A stretch of DNA of 64,000 nucleotides from Ricinus communis (lineage: Eukaryota > Streptophyta > Magnoliopsida > Malpighiales > Euphorbiaceae): the NCBI RefSeq assembly GCF_019578655.1, contig NC_063264.1, forward strand, positions 25,133,688 through 25,197,687, in the 5' to 3' direction. Below are positions 12,310 to 24,203 of this stretch, in pieces. The translations under genes were made by a program, and so were the position numbers. Under the pieces are notes generated by a model. It searched no databases. It had not been told where the DNA came from and was given only the letters and a program-made list of their open reading frames with translations. Each line of letters begins with the position of its first letter. Position 1 is the first letter of the stretch.

Positions 12310-13135
12310 ATGGAAATTTTGGAGAATGAGGGTATCACGATGGAGATGTAGACTAATAAAGATTTTGACATTGATATGCTATCTTTAGTGAGGATTGATA
12401 TATGATGTATTATGATAAGAAGCCTAGTAGCGACTTTAATTTAGGTTTAATGCTATTAGAAAATAATGCAGTTGTGTATGAAATGACAATATTAGCTGTT
12501 GATGAAGGTGAGGGAGAGATAGATGTTTATATTAAGGACTTGAGTGATGAAGAATTGGTCAACATAGTTTGTCCTAAGAAGAAGAGCAGTGTAGTGGTTG
12601 AGAAAATTATAGATGGGACTCTTGTGGGCCAGAATGTGCCATCTGGGTATGTGCTTGAGGGGGATTTGACAACAATGCTGGTTTAGGTACATATTATTTT
12701 AGTTTAGATAAAGTTGGTGCTTCTGGGCAGTTGCTTCAAGGGGTTGGGAGTTTTAGGGCAAGTGCTTTTGCATCTACAAATAATGGTGCATGTGATGTGA
12801 ATGAAAGTGAAAGTGAGCATGCTGTTAGTAATCACAATGGTGATAAGCATGAGATAGAAGAAGGGGAAGACAATTCTGATGAGAGTGTGGAAGGAGATGG
12901 TTATGAAGCTGTGAGTGGTAATGATATATAAGAAGAAAAAGTTGTTGTTGGTTAGACTCAACCAGAAACAACTAATACTAAGTCTTAGTAATACTGCTGA
13001 TGATGACTTAATGGATTCATAATATGATATATTAGATGGAGATAAGGACTTGCAAGATGTTTTGAGGGAGATAAGCATTAGAATGATAGGAGGAGTACAG
13101 TCTGATGGTGAAAAAAGCAATTACAAAATAAGTAA
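12310..13135 (+). pseudogene. MULE transposase N-terminal fragment (PB1-like region), decayed
   Basis: A 94-codon open frame at 12402-12686 starts MMYYDKKPSSDFNLGLMLLE and continues through EMTILAVDEGEGEIDVYI. This Y-x-KKP-x-SDF-x-GL-x-LLE pattern, followed by an acidic strand and I-D/E-VYI, is the PB1-like region found at the N-terminus of many plant Mutator-like transposases. Beyond it are stop codons and an acidic, Ser/Asp-rich segment in other frames, as in the linker of these proteins. No catalytic domain follows, because a Copia LTR begins at about 13139. It is a broken fragment and not a functional gene. Confidence 0.6.
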
Positions 13136-13138
13136 AGT

Positions 13139-13230
13139 TGGTGGCTATTATAGCATGTATATAGGATAGGTTATATAACCTAAATAGGAGTCCTCGTATA
13201 ATATTCTTATCATGTTTAGGAGTCTTCCTA

Positions 13231-13290
<60 letters not shown>

Positions 13291-13341
13291 TATTAGTGTA
13301 AAGAAAGGATTGATTTTGTTTTGCTCAGAGTTGTAGTTACA
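13139..13341 (+). repeat. Probable 5' LTR of a decayed Copia element
   Basis: The stretch begins TG and ends in ttaca (CA at 13340-13341), immediately followed by TGGTATAAGACTCGTGG. That is a slightly mutated primer-binding site for initiator tRNA-Met (consensus TGGTATCAGAGC). It contains a long (TA)n expansion at 13233-13288. No matching 3' LTR was found, so the left boundary is uncertain by a few bases. Confidence 0.5.
13233..13288. repeat. (TA)n microsatellite inside the LTR remnant
   Basis: About 28 TA units. It accounts for a spurious Tyr-Ile-repeat open frame on the opposite strand. Confidence 0.95.
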
Positions 13342-13847
13342 TGGTATAAGACTCGTGGATGTAGAGAAAGGGTTTTGGAATTTTTTATATTTTCTCTTGA
13401 TGCCTAATGAAGCAGCCATCTGTTTTTTCTTCTTTTCCTTTCTTTCTTCTTTGTTTTTCGGTCACCAAGTTTGGGTGATTTCTAGTCATCACAGCCTGCC
13501 CAAGGAAGAGCGCAAACTTCTGATTGTCAAGTTCCTGAAGTCCGACTGCCGGAGTCTAAGCGCATGAACTGCATGCACTCAAACCCGTTTAAGCTCGTCA
13601 TCCACACACCTACATGTGAGAGCGCGTGCTTAGCTAGAAGCTTTTTCTGTTCACTTCTCCTGCCTTGCCTAGATCCGTAGAAGAGGTTTCTAGGGTCTGT
13701 TGGGAGATTGTGCATTTTAGTGTGTTGCGCATTTTAGAAAAGGATAGGTTTGAGGTTTCCTTTTCTTTTTTTCTTTTTCTGGTTTTTGGAATTTTCAGTT
13801 GCTTCTGATTTTTATGCAAATTTTTTCTTTTGCATTTTGTTGGTGCT

Positions 13848-16345
13848 ATGGCTGATAAAAAAACAGTAATTATGCTTGAGATTGTTCCGATAGGCTCCAA
13901 AATCATAGAACATAAACTTAATGATTCCAACTATTTTGATTGGAGCAAATCTATGCGTCTCTATTTGCAAAGTATTGATATGGATCATCATATTACTGAA
14001 TATCCACCAAAAGATGAGTCTAAACAGACTTAGCTACATGAAGATGCTCGTTTATTTCTATAAATTAAGAATTCTATTGATGGTGAAATTGTGGGTCTGA
14101 TTAATTATTGTGAGTTTGTGAAGGATTTACTAGAATACTTAGAGTTTCTGTACTCTAGAAAGGGGAATATTAATAGCATGTATGATGTGTGTAAAGCTTT
14201 TTAACAAGTTGAAAAACAAGACAAGTCTTTCACGAGCTATTTTATGGATTTCAAGAAGACTTATAAGTAGCTTAACATGTTATTACCATCTAGCCCAGAT
14301 GTGGAAGTTCAACAAGCCCAAAGGGAGAAGATGGCTATTATGAGTTTTCTGGCTAGTCGTCCTTTTGAATTTCAGACTGCCAAATCTCAAATTCTTTATA
14401 GTCCAGAGATTACTTCTTTTCAAGAGGCCTTATGTAGAGTACTTCGCACGAGAAATACTCCACCTATTCAACATAATAGTGCTATTGTTGGACGAAGTAA
14501 CATGGATAGTAAAAGTAGTAGAGGAAGGGGATCAAGTAATGCATCAAGCAATGCTGATAGTAATGCTGATACTCGGAGACAAGATTCAAATGGGACTGAT
14601 AGTAAGATTCAAATGCTGATACTCGGAGACAAGTCTTCATGTACTCCTGTCACTGCAATCGCCGAGTTAAGTAAACCAAACACATGTCTTCTTTCCTCAT
14701 CCTCTAGCTGGGTCATAGATTCTGGTGCCACAAATCATTTAATAGTAATTCTAGTATATTTTCTACCTCTAAGCCCTATAAATTGTCTTCTAAAGTTACT
14801 TTAGAAGATGGGTCAAAGTCTTTTGTACTTTGTTCTAGCATAATGAGCCCTACTCCATTAAGTCCTTTGACATCTATTTTAAGTCTTATCTCAATTTTTT
14901 AAATCTGATGTAAGTAAACTTACTCGTGATCTTAATTGTTGTATTGTTTCATTTCATCCTGATTATTGCTTATTTCAGGTTCTTATAACGAAGAAGATTA
15001 TTGGTAAGGGAAATGATTATGAAGGCCTTTACATTCTTGATAATCAAGTGCCAAAGTCTATAGCATGCTTTGGAATAGTAACCCCATTTGAAGCACATTT
15101 TTGATTAGGTCATCATTCTCTTTCTTTGTTAAAGAAAATTTATCCTCAGTTTCACAGCTTATCTTCTTTATAATATAAGTCCTGTCAATATGTGAAGCAT
15201 CATCATTTTAGTTTTAGTCATAGAGTCAATAAACATGCTATTGTTCCTTTCGAGTTAGTTCATTCAATTGTTTGGGGTCCTTTTCCAGTTGTGTCCAAAG
15301 CTGGATTTAAAAACTTTGTTGCCTTTATTGATGACTATTCTCGTTTGACCTAGTTATATTTAATGAAAAGTGGTTCTGAGTTATTTTCTCATTTTTGTGC
15401 TTTTTGTGTAGAATTCAAAACTTAATTTAATGTTTCTGCCACATACTAAGAAGTGATAATGCTAAAGAGTATTTATCAGAATCTTTTTAGTCTTACATAA
15501 TTAAACAAGGAATTATCCATAAGATATCCTGTGTGGATATACCATCATAAAATGGGTACTAGAAAGAAAAAATAGACACCTTCTTGAAACTGCAAGAGCC
15601 TTATTATTTCAAATGAATGTTCCAAAACAACTTTGGGCCGATGCAGTTTCAATAACTTATTTTTTGATTAATCGCATGCCTTCAACTATTCTTAGTGGTG
15701 AGCTGCCTTATCATACTCTTCTTCCGAATAAACCATTGTTTCCAATTAAACCCAGGATATTTGATTGTAATTTTTTTGTTCATGATGTTGGTCCTCAAAT
15801 CACAAAACTTGATCCTAAGTCTTTGAAGTGCATCTTTCTTGGCTATTCTCATGTTAAAAAAGGATATAGATGTAATTTTCCTAGTCTTAATAGGTATCTG
15901 GTGTCAGCTGATGTCACTTTCCTAGAGGATACACCATTCTTCCCGTCTTCCACTCTCTCAAGTTAGGGGAAGAATGATGATTATGTGTTGGTATATATCA
16001 TCACACATTTTGTTTCAAATTCAGATATTTCTGCTCTTACTCGTCCATTAATCACTCAAGTCTACTCACGACCGCAAAATCCTTCTGATGCATGTCCTGA
16101 ACCCGATCCTTTGCCATCAGATCCGATGTCAAGTGATGATCTTCCCATTGCCCTTCATAAAGGTAAACGTCAGTGCATTTATCCTGTTTCTTCATTTGTG
16201 TCTTACAATCTTTTGTCACATGTTACTTGTTCCTTTATTGCATCTCTCGATTCTATTTCTATTCCTAAAACTGTCTAAGAAGCCCTAGCCCATCTTGGAT
16301 GGCGTAATGCTATAACAAGGGAGATGAATTACATGGTTGTTGTAA
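13848..16345 (+). pseudogene. Copia gag-pol, truncated within reverse transcriptase
   Basis: In order: gag from ATG 13848 with SNYFDWSKSMRLYL; a Ser/Arg/Gly-rich segment near 14510-14620; a protease with WVIDSGATNH near 14710-14740; integrase core with FVAFIDDYSR near 15320; the integrase tail with LWADAVSITYFLINRMP from 15613 and KCIFLGYSHVKKGYRC at about 15829; and the first residues of reverse transcriptase (ALAHLGWRNAITREM, about 16290). Stop codons and frame changes interrupt it many times, for example at about 14031 and 14062. Reverse transcriptase proper, RNase H and the 3' LTR are missing, because the element ends abruptly against an oppositely oriented MULE pseudogene. It is a dead Copia relic. 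Confidence 0.85.
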
Positions 16346-16369
16346 ATCCTCTGGTAAGTGTCTTTCCTA

Positions 16370-17482
16370 TAGTATTCATCAACATATGTTTCAAGTTGTT
16401 TTGTGTTTCTGTACAGCTTCCACAAGTCCTTATACAAGCAAATTTGAAAGACAAGTCAATGAAAATTCAATAATTTCTAAAGATAAAGAAATCGAATAAG
16501 AGCTCACCTTTTGTCTTTCACTCATGAACACCCAATGGTATGAGTTGTACATTTGCAAATCTTGTTTCAATGACTGAATGAACCAACCTCAATTTAAGTT
16601 AGTTTTCACCTTCACCAAGGCAAATACAAATGGAAACATGAAGTCATTTGGGTCAATCCCAGTTGTTGTAAGTACTTGGCTACCATATATCCCTCTAAGG
16701 AAACAACCATTCAAGCACACTAAAGGCCTACAACCACATAAGAAACTCTTTTCCAACTATCCAAGATAGATGTAAATCCCTTCAAAATTTCTCTTTGGTT
16801 CTTTAAACTCAACATTAGTGTTAGGGTTTGTTTTCAATAACTCTAACTTGTAATCATATAACTTAGCAAACTATAAGTCTTCATCCTTATTGATTTGCTT
16901 CAAAGAATAATCTTTGGCCCTCCAAACCTTCATTCTTTCAATTATCAGCTTCATCTCCTTTTTAACTCCTCTAATAAACCCTTGCAAAATCCATGTTGGG
17001 TCAATCCTAAATTCATCCAATATTTTTGTGCAAGATACTTATAAGTGACATGGAAGTCTGCGTAAACCTTGCCACAACTGTGTTTTAAGTTCAAAGACTT
17101 CAACTGTTATCTATTGTCATCATTACCATGAGGTATGTACTTGCTTGCATAAATCCAAAAGTCACATTTTTATAGCAACCCTAACCCTCATCTTGCCATT
17201 TTTTATACCCTATTGTTTGCAAGCTTCTTTAGACTCTTTGTTATGCAAAAGTAGCCCAACTTTAAATCTAGGATTTTTTATGTTCCTTTCTACATTGAAC
17301 CTATTCAATTTCAGCTTTTTCTTAGAAGATGTCTCCTCTTCTACATCAGTCTCACTAGCATTAAACTCCTCATCACAATTCGGTTCATAGTCAGATGAAC
17401 CATCATTCAACTGAAATCTCAATGTAGCATCAACCCTACTTGTTTTCACTTCTTTTAACCTGCTGCTAAGTTGATTTCTGTT
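16370..17482 (-). pseudogene. MULE transposase pseudogene
   Basis: Reading leftward: an acidic linker followed by NPRFKVGLLLHNKESKEA (MuDR-type DNA-binding region, about 17250-17320); LYDYKLELLKTNP; CRPLVCLNGCFLRGIYGSQ with TTGIDPNDFMFPFVFALV; and YHWVFMSERQK followed, across an apparent intron, by GLVEAVQ. These are the ordered landmarks of plant Mutator-like transposases. In intact relatives the CLDGC Asp and the S/T-D-(K/R)-Q Asp are metal-binding; here they read Asn and Glu, so catalysis would be lost even without the several stops and frameshifts. No terminal inverted repeats were found and the 3' part is missing at the junction with the Copia relic. Its frame is opposite to the MULE fragment at 12.4 kb, so the two are not one split element. 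Confidence 0.85.
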
Positions 17483-17679
17483 AGGTTATTACTTATAAAT
17501 ACTTTTATAAGTAATAAATTTTAAAATAATATATAAATTTAATGATATCAAAGCAAAAAGTAAATCACGTTATCAAATCTAAAAGAAAAATTACTAAAGA
17601 ATATAAAAATCCATAATATCAAATTAAATAAAATATTTTAGGATTATTTCCTATTAGTAATTCTAATATTTAAAATTTT

Positions 17680-17722
17680 TTTACACACACAGCACACACA
17701 CACATACACACACACACACACC

Positions 17723-17796
<74 letters not shown>
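17680..17796. repeat. Compound (CA)n-(TA)n microsatellite
   Basis: An interrupted CA tract, about 17680-17741, passes directly into a (TA)n tract to about 17795. Non-coding. Confidence 0.95.
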
Positions 17797-17797
<1 letters not shown>

Positions 17798-19025
17798 CAT
17801 TTATTAATTGATAATAAAAATATAGTTAATATGCTCCTTTAGCTAATTAATTCAATAATGAGTTCGCCTCAAAATTATTTTCTTCGTAATGAATTAATTG
17901 GTCTGAAGAATAACTTATTAGTTAATCAATTAATTATACTTCTATAAAATACTATTAAATATATAATAAATATAAAATTTACACATCATCACTATGTCTA
18001 TATACCAAAATAATCAAAACAATTTTTAAGACTTAACTTTTACATTTATATTAGTCATCTGTTTGGGCATTATGTAGACTGTAGCTATTATTTTAGTTAT
18101 ACTTATTTTTAATTTAAACAATTACAACAACACTTTATTATTTAGGATTAGTTTCGTGTTAGTTTCGTGTTGGGGTTGGAAAAATATCTTTTTAGGTCTA
18201 AAGTAAAATTTAGTTATTTTCTAAGTTTTGAAATTTATTTTTTTAAAAAAGCAGATAAATTAATACTTTTTTTTAAAAATAAGTTTGAGAAATATATATA
18301 TATATAAAATGACAACAATAGAATGCCAATTTACGGGTTTTATTTATAAAATCTCTATTCCTTAGTAATCAAAATCCAAAGATCTATGAACTAGTCCGTG
18401 TTTGATTAGCCAAGTAGACAAACAACCATGTATCTCTTTTATTCCTCCCGCATTTTATTTGTATAATCGTTTTAATAATTTTTTTTGTACAATATAAGTA
18501 TTTCATATTCTTGAAAAATTTATGAAGATCGAATTAGATCTCAATCCGAAAATCGGTATTTTACTATAAATCACAAGTTTAATATTGAACGCACTACTCA
18601 TATTGGAAATTATGATCAAGGATTACTATATCAACCACTGTCTGCTTTAAAGATCCCTTTTGAAATATTTTTCAAATATAAAAAAATGTCAGTATCGTAC
18701 CACGAATTAGTAAATTAAAGGAATAGCTCATTCTAAACTTTTTTATGTATATTAACTTTATTAAAAAACTAATTAATTTTAAAGATATTAGATAATTATA
18801 GTAGTAATATAATTTAATCTCAATCATAAAAGAAGTTGTAATATTCTTATAAAATTCTTTATTTATATTAAATATATTAAAATTAAAAATCTTCTTAGGA
18901 GTGTCTATATATATCAACCAATACAAAAGGATTGTTGATTTTAACTTTTATTTTTGTTGTTGTTGTTTTTAATAATAACAATTTTGGTTAAAAATACTAA
19001 AAAACTAATTATAATAAAAGATAAT

Positions 19026-19026
19026 A

Positions 19027-19087
<61 letters not shown>
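19026..19087. repeat. (TA)n microsatellite
   Basis: About 30 TA units without interruption. Confidence 0.95.
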
Positions 19088-19090
<3 letters not shown>

Positions 19091-19200
19091 TGAAATATGT
19101 GCAGAAAAGAGAAATATTTTATAATTAATTATTATCAATCAATATCTTAATCGAAATACTCATTTAATTAAAAAATACATCACAAAAACTTAGAAGACTA

Positions 19201-19243
<43 letters not shown>
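19201..19243. repeat. (ATT)n microsatellite
   Basis: About 14 uninterrupted trinucleotide units. Confidence 0.95.
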
Positions 19244-19245
<2 letters not shown>

Positions 19246-19594
19246 CAAACTTATAAATAATTTTAAACTGATTTAATCACAAAGTTACAAATTTAATATT
19301 TAATTATAGCAAAACATGAGTATTATAACTAGTTAATTATTATAACAACTTTTGATTTTTATTTTTGAGCTTTTTCACCTATATTTTAATATTTTTATTT
19401 ATTTATATAGATATATTAAATAAAAAATAATATAATATATAAAGAGAAGAAAGAGATAAAACAAAATAGATATTAAGAGATAAAAAGTAAAGAGTGTCAT
19501 AAATAAAAATAGTAGCTAAAACATTTGACATTAAACTGATAAAATTAAAGTCTAAAATATGTAATAAACATAGAGTTCATGTTTAGAACATGCT

Positions 19595-19910
19595 TGTTGA
19601 ATTTTAAGATGATGAATTGTATATTGTATTGAGTATGTGAATTCTGATTTTACAGTTTGGTTGTTCTTGCTTATATATACAATGGTTGCAACGGTAGCCT
19701 AATCTATACAAGGCTGCCTTGAGACCTATTTCTAATGTCCCATTTTGATTTAGAAAAGGTTGAAGTTGCCTTTCCATTTGGCAGGGATGGTTGCTCTTTT
19801 TCTTGGAAGACTGTGAGGAATAACCCTACACAAGCTTTTCTGGCTGTGCAGTGTTTGAGATTTCCCTGTGTTCTCCTTCTTCTATGCTTTTCTTTCTACT
19901 GCTTTCAACA
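19595..19910 (-). repeat. 3' LTR of the minus-strand Copia element
   Basis: Begins TGTTGAA and ends TTCAACA, perfect 7-bp terminal inverted repeats. On the minus strand a TATA-like TGTATATATAAG lies at about 19671-19683. Confidence 0.93.
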
Positions 19911-19923
19911 CTCCCCCTCAAGG
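19911..19923 (-). other. Polypurine tract
   Basis: The minus strand reads CCTTGAGGGGGAG directly before the 3' LTR. This is the usual plus-strand primer of LTR retrotransposons. Confidence 0.8.
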
Positions 19924-19924
19924 T

Positions 19925-22900
19925 GAGTTCGTAGATGTTTTTGTTGAGAGCTTTTGTAAATATGTCGACTAGCTGATCATAACTTTTGACAAATGGTGTT
20001 TTAATTTCTCATGATTGTACTTTTTGTCTGATGAAGTGGCAATCAACTTCGATGTGTTTGATACGTTCATGAAATACTGGGTTGGATGCAATGTGTTGGG
20101 CTACTTGATTGTCACAATACATCTGCATAGGTCGTCTACATTCTATTTTCATGTCGAGGAGTACTTGCTTGATCCAAGTGAGTTCACTTGCTGTAGATGC
20201 CATGACTCGATATTCTGCCTCTGCACTTGATCTTGCCATTACGCTTTGTTTTTTACTTTTCCATGTTACTAAGTTTCCTCCTACGAAGGTGCAGAATCCT
20301 GTCGTTGACTTTCTGTCACTGCCTCCTGCCTAATCTGCATCAAAATAGCTAATTATCGTGTTAGAGTTATTTTTATTCATCCAGATTCCTTGTCTTGGGG
20401 TTCCCTTAAGATACCTAAGTATCCTATCAATGGCCTCTAGATGACTAGTGCGAGGAGCATGCATAAACCGGCTTACCATACTTACTGCGTAAGAAATATC
20501 AGGTCTAGTGGTAGTTAGATAGATCAAATTTCCTACTAGACGTTGATAATGTACTATGTTATCTAACAGATCACCATCCTCCAAATTAAGTTTAACATTA
20601 GTTTCCATTAGGGTGTTCGTAGGTCTAGCTCCTAGTTTTTCAGTTTCTTTTAAAAGGTCGAGTACATACTTTCTTTGGGATAGAAACAAGCCTTTATATG
20701 TTTTGGCTATTTCTATTCCAAGAAAGTATGATAGTTGACCTAGATCCTTGATATCAAATTTTCTTTTTAATTCTTGTTTAACTTTTCAATTTCTTCATTA
20801 TCATTACCGGTTATGATGATATCATCTACGTATACAAGAATAATGATAATGCATGTGTGAGTGTGTTTTACAAAAATAGAGAAATCCGAAGTGCATTTAT
20901 TGAATTGATATTTAAGAGGAAAAGGCTTAGCTTGGCATACCATGCTCTTGGAGATTGCTTTAGTCCATAGATTGCCTTTTCTAGTTTACATACCAAAGAA
21001 GGGTTTGATGTGAACCTGTGACTTGGAGGGAAGGTCATATAGACTTCTTCTTCTAGAGTCCCTTAGAGAAATGTATTTTTAATGTCCATTTGAAATAGAA
21101 TCCATCCTAAGTTAGTAGCAACAGATAATAAAATGCAAACAGTATTCATTTTTGCTATTGGTGCAAAAGTTTCCTGGTAGTCAACGCTATAGGTTTGTGT
21201 AAACCCTTTGGCTACTAATCTAGCTTTGTATCTCTCAATTGATCCATCACAATTAAATTTTATTTTGTATACCCATTTACACCCTATAGTTTTTTTGTAT
21301 GGTGGTAGAGGGACAATATCCTAAGTGTTATTCTTTTCTAGGGCATAAGGTTCTTCTTTCATGGCCTTGCACCACTTGGGGTCAGTATTTGTATCATAAA
21401 AGGATGTGGGTTCTATATGTGCCGTCATATTTCCTAGATAGGCTTGATATTGATGTGACATTGAATCATAAGTGATGAATTGCTGAATTGGATATTATAC
21501 CTTATGTGATACATAATCTCTTAACCTGACATGAGGTCTGGTTGGTCAAGTGGATCTTCTTAAAGCAATTTCTTCCTGAGGAGGTTCGATTTCTTTGCTG
21601 CTTGTCACATTCTCTCCCCCTGAAGGAATTGTCCTTAAGTTGAGATGTTGCTCCTCCTCTGGGTGATTGTCCTGATTAGGACTACTGTTATCAAAGAAAA
21701 CAAGGTTCTACGAAAATAGTAATGTGTGTAGCCCATAAGTGTGGTTGGGAGTAGTACTACAATGGTCATACTCCTTGTAATAGGGTTCATGTTCTAGAAA
21801 TGACACGTCCTTAGAGACATAAGTTTTATGAGTGAGGGGATCATAGCATTTATACCCCTTTTCTTCTACGGAGTATCCTAAGAATAAGGTTTTGGCGGAG
21901 CTTTTATCAAATTTGTTAAGTCTTTTAAGATGGACAAAAGCAGTGCAGCCAAAGACTCAAATGTGTCCTAACTCGATTTTTCTTCCTTTGAGGATTTCTA
22001 AGGGATTGAGATTTTTTAATTTGGCATTGTGTAACCTGTTGATAAGGTATGTGGCAGTGAGGATTGCATCAGACCAGTAGGTAGAAGGGACATTATTTTG
22101 AAAAAGTAGGGTACGGGTAACTTTAAGAAGGTGTCTGTTTTTTCTTTCTGAGGCTCCATTTTGTTCTGGGGTATTGATGCAAGTAGTTTAATGAAGGATG
22201 CCTTCTTTTTTAAAAAATTCTAAAAAGTTTTGGTTTATGTATTCGGTGCCATTGTCAGAACGAGAAATTTTGATTTTTTCGGTGTATTGATTTTTAATAA
22301 AGTTAAAAAATTCTTGAAAGCATGTAAACACCTTATTTTTTTCCTTTTAACAAATAGACCCAAGTAGTACGAGTATAATCGTCAATAAATGTGACGAAGT
22401 ATCTAAAATGATTATACGATGTAACAGGTGCAGGTCCTCAAACATAAGAATGAATTAATTCAAATCTTTTTTCAGAAACACGAGAAGATAATGAAAAAGG
22501 AAAGTGAGCGTGTTTAGAAAATTTGCAAGTATCACAATGACTGAAATTTAAATTATAATAAAAAAGTTTGTTCAAGACGTGGTCGAAGGGATGCCTAAAA
22601 CGCAAGTGCATTAGCATGCCTTGATCGACTGGTCTTGTCGACACAAGATATTAATTGGTGGAGTCCTTGAGATAGTATAGTCCATGGTCATAATGTCCCT
22701 CACCAATCATCTTCCCTGTAGTTCGGTCCTGAAACATTACTAAAGATGGTGAAAAAATAACATTGCAAGTTAAATCATAAATTATTTTACCAACTGACAA
22801 TAAATTGGACTAGAAGTTAGGTAAGAACAGAACATTTTTTAGAGATTTATTAAGTAGTGTAGTAGTGCCACTACCTTGAATTTAGGTTTTGTTTCCATTA

Positions 22901-23095
22901 GCAACTGTCACATGTTGGAAATTCTTGGCAGGATGGAAATTTTGTAATTTCAATGAGTCCCATATCATGTGATCAGAGGCACCAGAATCAATAACCCAAC
23001 CATTTTGGGTATGTTTTTAAAAATGGTGGTACAAAATTAAATGTATTAGATACCAAACCTGACCACTAGGTTGTTGATGCTGAACTAGGGCTTGG
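19925..23095 (-). pseudogene. Copia pol: protease, integrase, reverse transcriptase, RNase H (decayed)
   Basis: On the minus strand, in order: protease WVIDSGASDHM (about 22970-23010); a GAG-pre-integrase zone with LRFRHPFDHVL (about 22590) and HCDTCKFSKHAHFP; integrase with [14 protein letters not shown] and later NGTEYINQNF; PEQNGASERKNRHL; reverse transcriptase with IGCKWVYKIKFN, FQMDIKNTFL and the catalytic box LYTDDIIITGND (Thr where Val is usual); YLTTTRPDISYAVSMVSRFM; and RNase H with DRKSTTGFCTFVGGNLVTWK plus ARSSAEAEYRVM near 20220. Several in-frame stops and frameshifts interrupt it, so no functional polyprotein can be made. The reading frame nearly reaches the polypurine tract, as in intact Copia elements. 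Confidence 0.92.
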
Positions 23096-23133
23096 ATTTA
23101 AGATAGTAATTGGTTTAGTTGGACTGTAACTGT

Positions 23134-23275
23134 TGGGTTGGGTCCGGGTCGAAGTCGGGTCGGGTCAGGTTTAGATCCAGATTGAAATCGGGTCGGGTCA
23201 GCTGGGTCGGAGTCGGGTTGGGTTGCTGCAAATCCGGGTCGGGTCATGGAGTCGGGTCGGGTTTGCTCATAACCC
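23134..23275 (-). repeat. GC-rich GGGTC-type low-complexity tract in gag/protease spacer
   Basis: Repeated gggtcgggtc-type units on the plus strand encode Asp-Pro-Thr-Arg-like repeats on the minus strand, in the open frame at 23098-23412. Composition is unlike the AT-rich surroundings. It sits between the zinc knuckle and protease motif of the Copia element. Confidence 0.8.
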
Positions 23276-23449
23276 TTAGACCCGTTATAAGCACCCGACC
23301 CGCTGCTTCCCAAATTTAACCCCTCATTAGGATTTTCTCTTTTGCTTTGTCCGCCGAACCTTTTCTCCTTCTCACCTCTTCCCCCTTTCTTTACGCCTCC
23401 AGAGCTCCCCACCCCCGAGACAGCCTTAGCTGTGGGTGGAGATGCTAGC

Positions 23450-24126
23450 AGCCATCGCGATGATGGCCCTACTTCTTACAGTGGTCACATCGCTTGATGG
23501 TGTAAGGTCCTCCCCTCTAGCGGGCTTGTTCTTGCCGAATGGTACATGCTCGGTTGTCTGTGACATCGAGGGCTGAGTTCATCGTTCTTCTTCTTGTCTC
23601 TTCACGCTGGATATTTGCTATCACAACGTCTATTCTGGGAAGCTCTGTTGACAGGAGGTCTTGCTCTGCTCTTTTTTATATTTCTCCTGCGTTGTTTGAT
23701 GGCGGAAGGTAATTCTGCAACTCTTCCCATCTGGTCAAAATTTCTGTTGCGTATTCCGGAGAAATTTTTATTTCCTGTGTAATTTATGACAGTTCCTGTT
23801 TGAGTTTGAATATATATGCAAAGTTCTGTTGATGGCCGTATAACCCCTTCGTTTTTTCCCAAATTACCTTTGATGATTCCATTAGAATGCAGAGTCAGGA
23901 AATCTGAGTTTCCATGGTGTTGGTGATCATCGAAATTGACCATATGGTCTGTCGTTTGCCACTCCTCTATTTTTTCTAACCCTTCTTCTGTTGGAGCTTC
24001 TGGCTTTTCTGGCTTTGATTTTTGTTTGGTTCTAGTGATGAACCCCAGCTTTTTTCTGCCGCTGAGTCCGATATAATTTGAGTTGCCTTTTAATGTTATG
24101 TTGGTTAGTTTGTCATTTTGAGACAT
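23450..24126 (-). pseudogene. Copia gag with a broken zinc knuckle
   Basis: A 174-codon open frame starts MSQNDKLTNITLKGNSNYIG at 24126, at the normal distance inside the primer-binding site. The N-terminus has the L-K/L-NG-x-NY pattern of plant Copia gag. Further on, in another frame near 23455-23495, is CDHCKK-stop-GHHRDGC, a CX2CX4HX4C zinc knuckle with a stop in place of one residue. Gag forms the particle that packages element RNA. The frame changes between the N-terminal part and the knuckle show it is inactive. Confidence 0.8.
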
Positions 24127-24190
24127 GGCTGAGAAAGAATTTTTTTTTTTGAAGGGAAGGATTGATAGATAATGAGCACAGGTTTAAACC

Positions 24191-24203
24191 TGCTCTGATA
24201 CCA
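24191..24203 (-). other. Primer-binding site (initiator tRNA-Met)
   Basis: Minus strand TGGTATCAGAGCA, directly adjacent to the 5' LTR. It matches the standard initiator tRNA-Met primer site of plant LTR elements. Confidence 0.93.

Larger units (their letters stand above)
17797..19594. other. AT-rich intergenic DNA with simple repeats
   Basis: No gene recognised. It contains (TA)n at about 19026-19087 and (ATT)n at 19201-19243. Short open frames here are AT-repeat artefacts. Confidence 0.5.

Noticed and set aside
18941..19138. Open frame with long Tyr-Ile repeats (also 13228-13419)
   Set aside because: Direct translation of (TA)n microsatellites.
11727..19243. Regularly spaced repeats as a CRISPR array
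   Set aside because: All repeats here are microsatellites or minisatellites without unique spacers, and the genome is a plant's.
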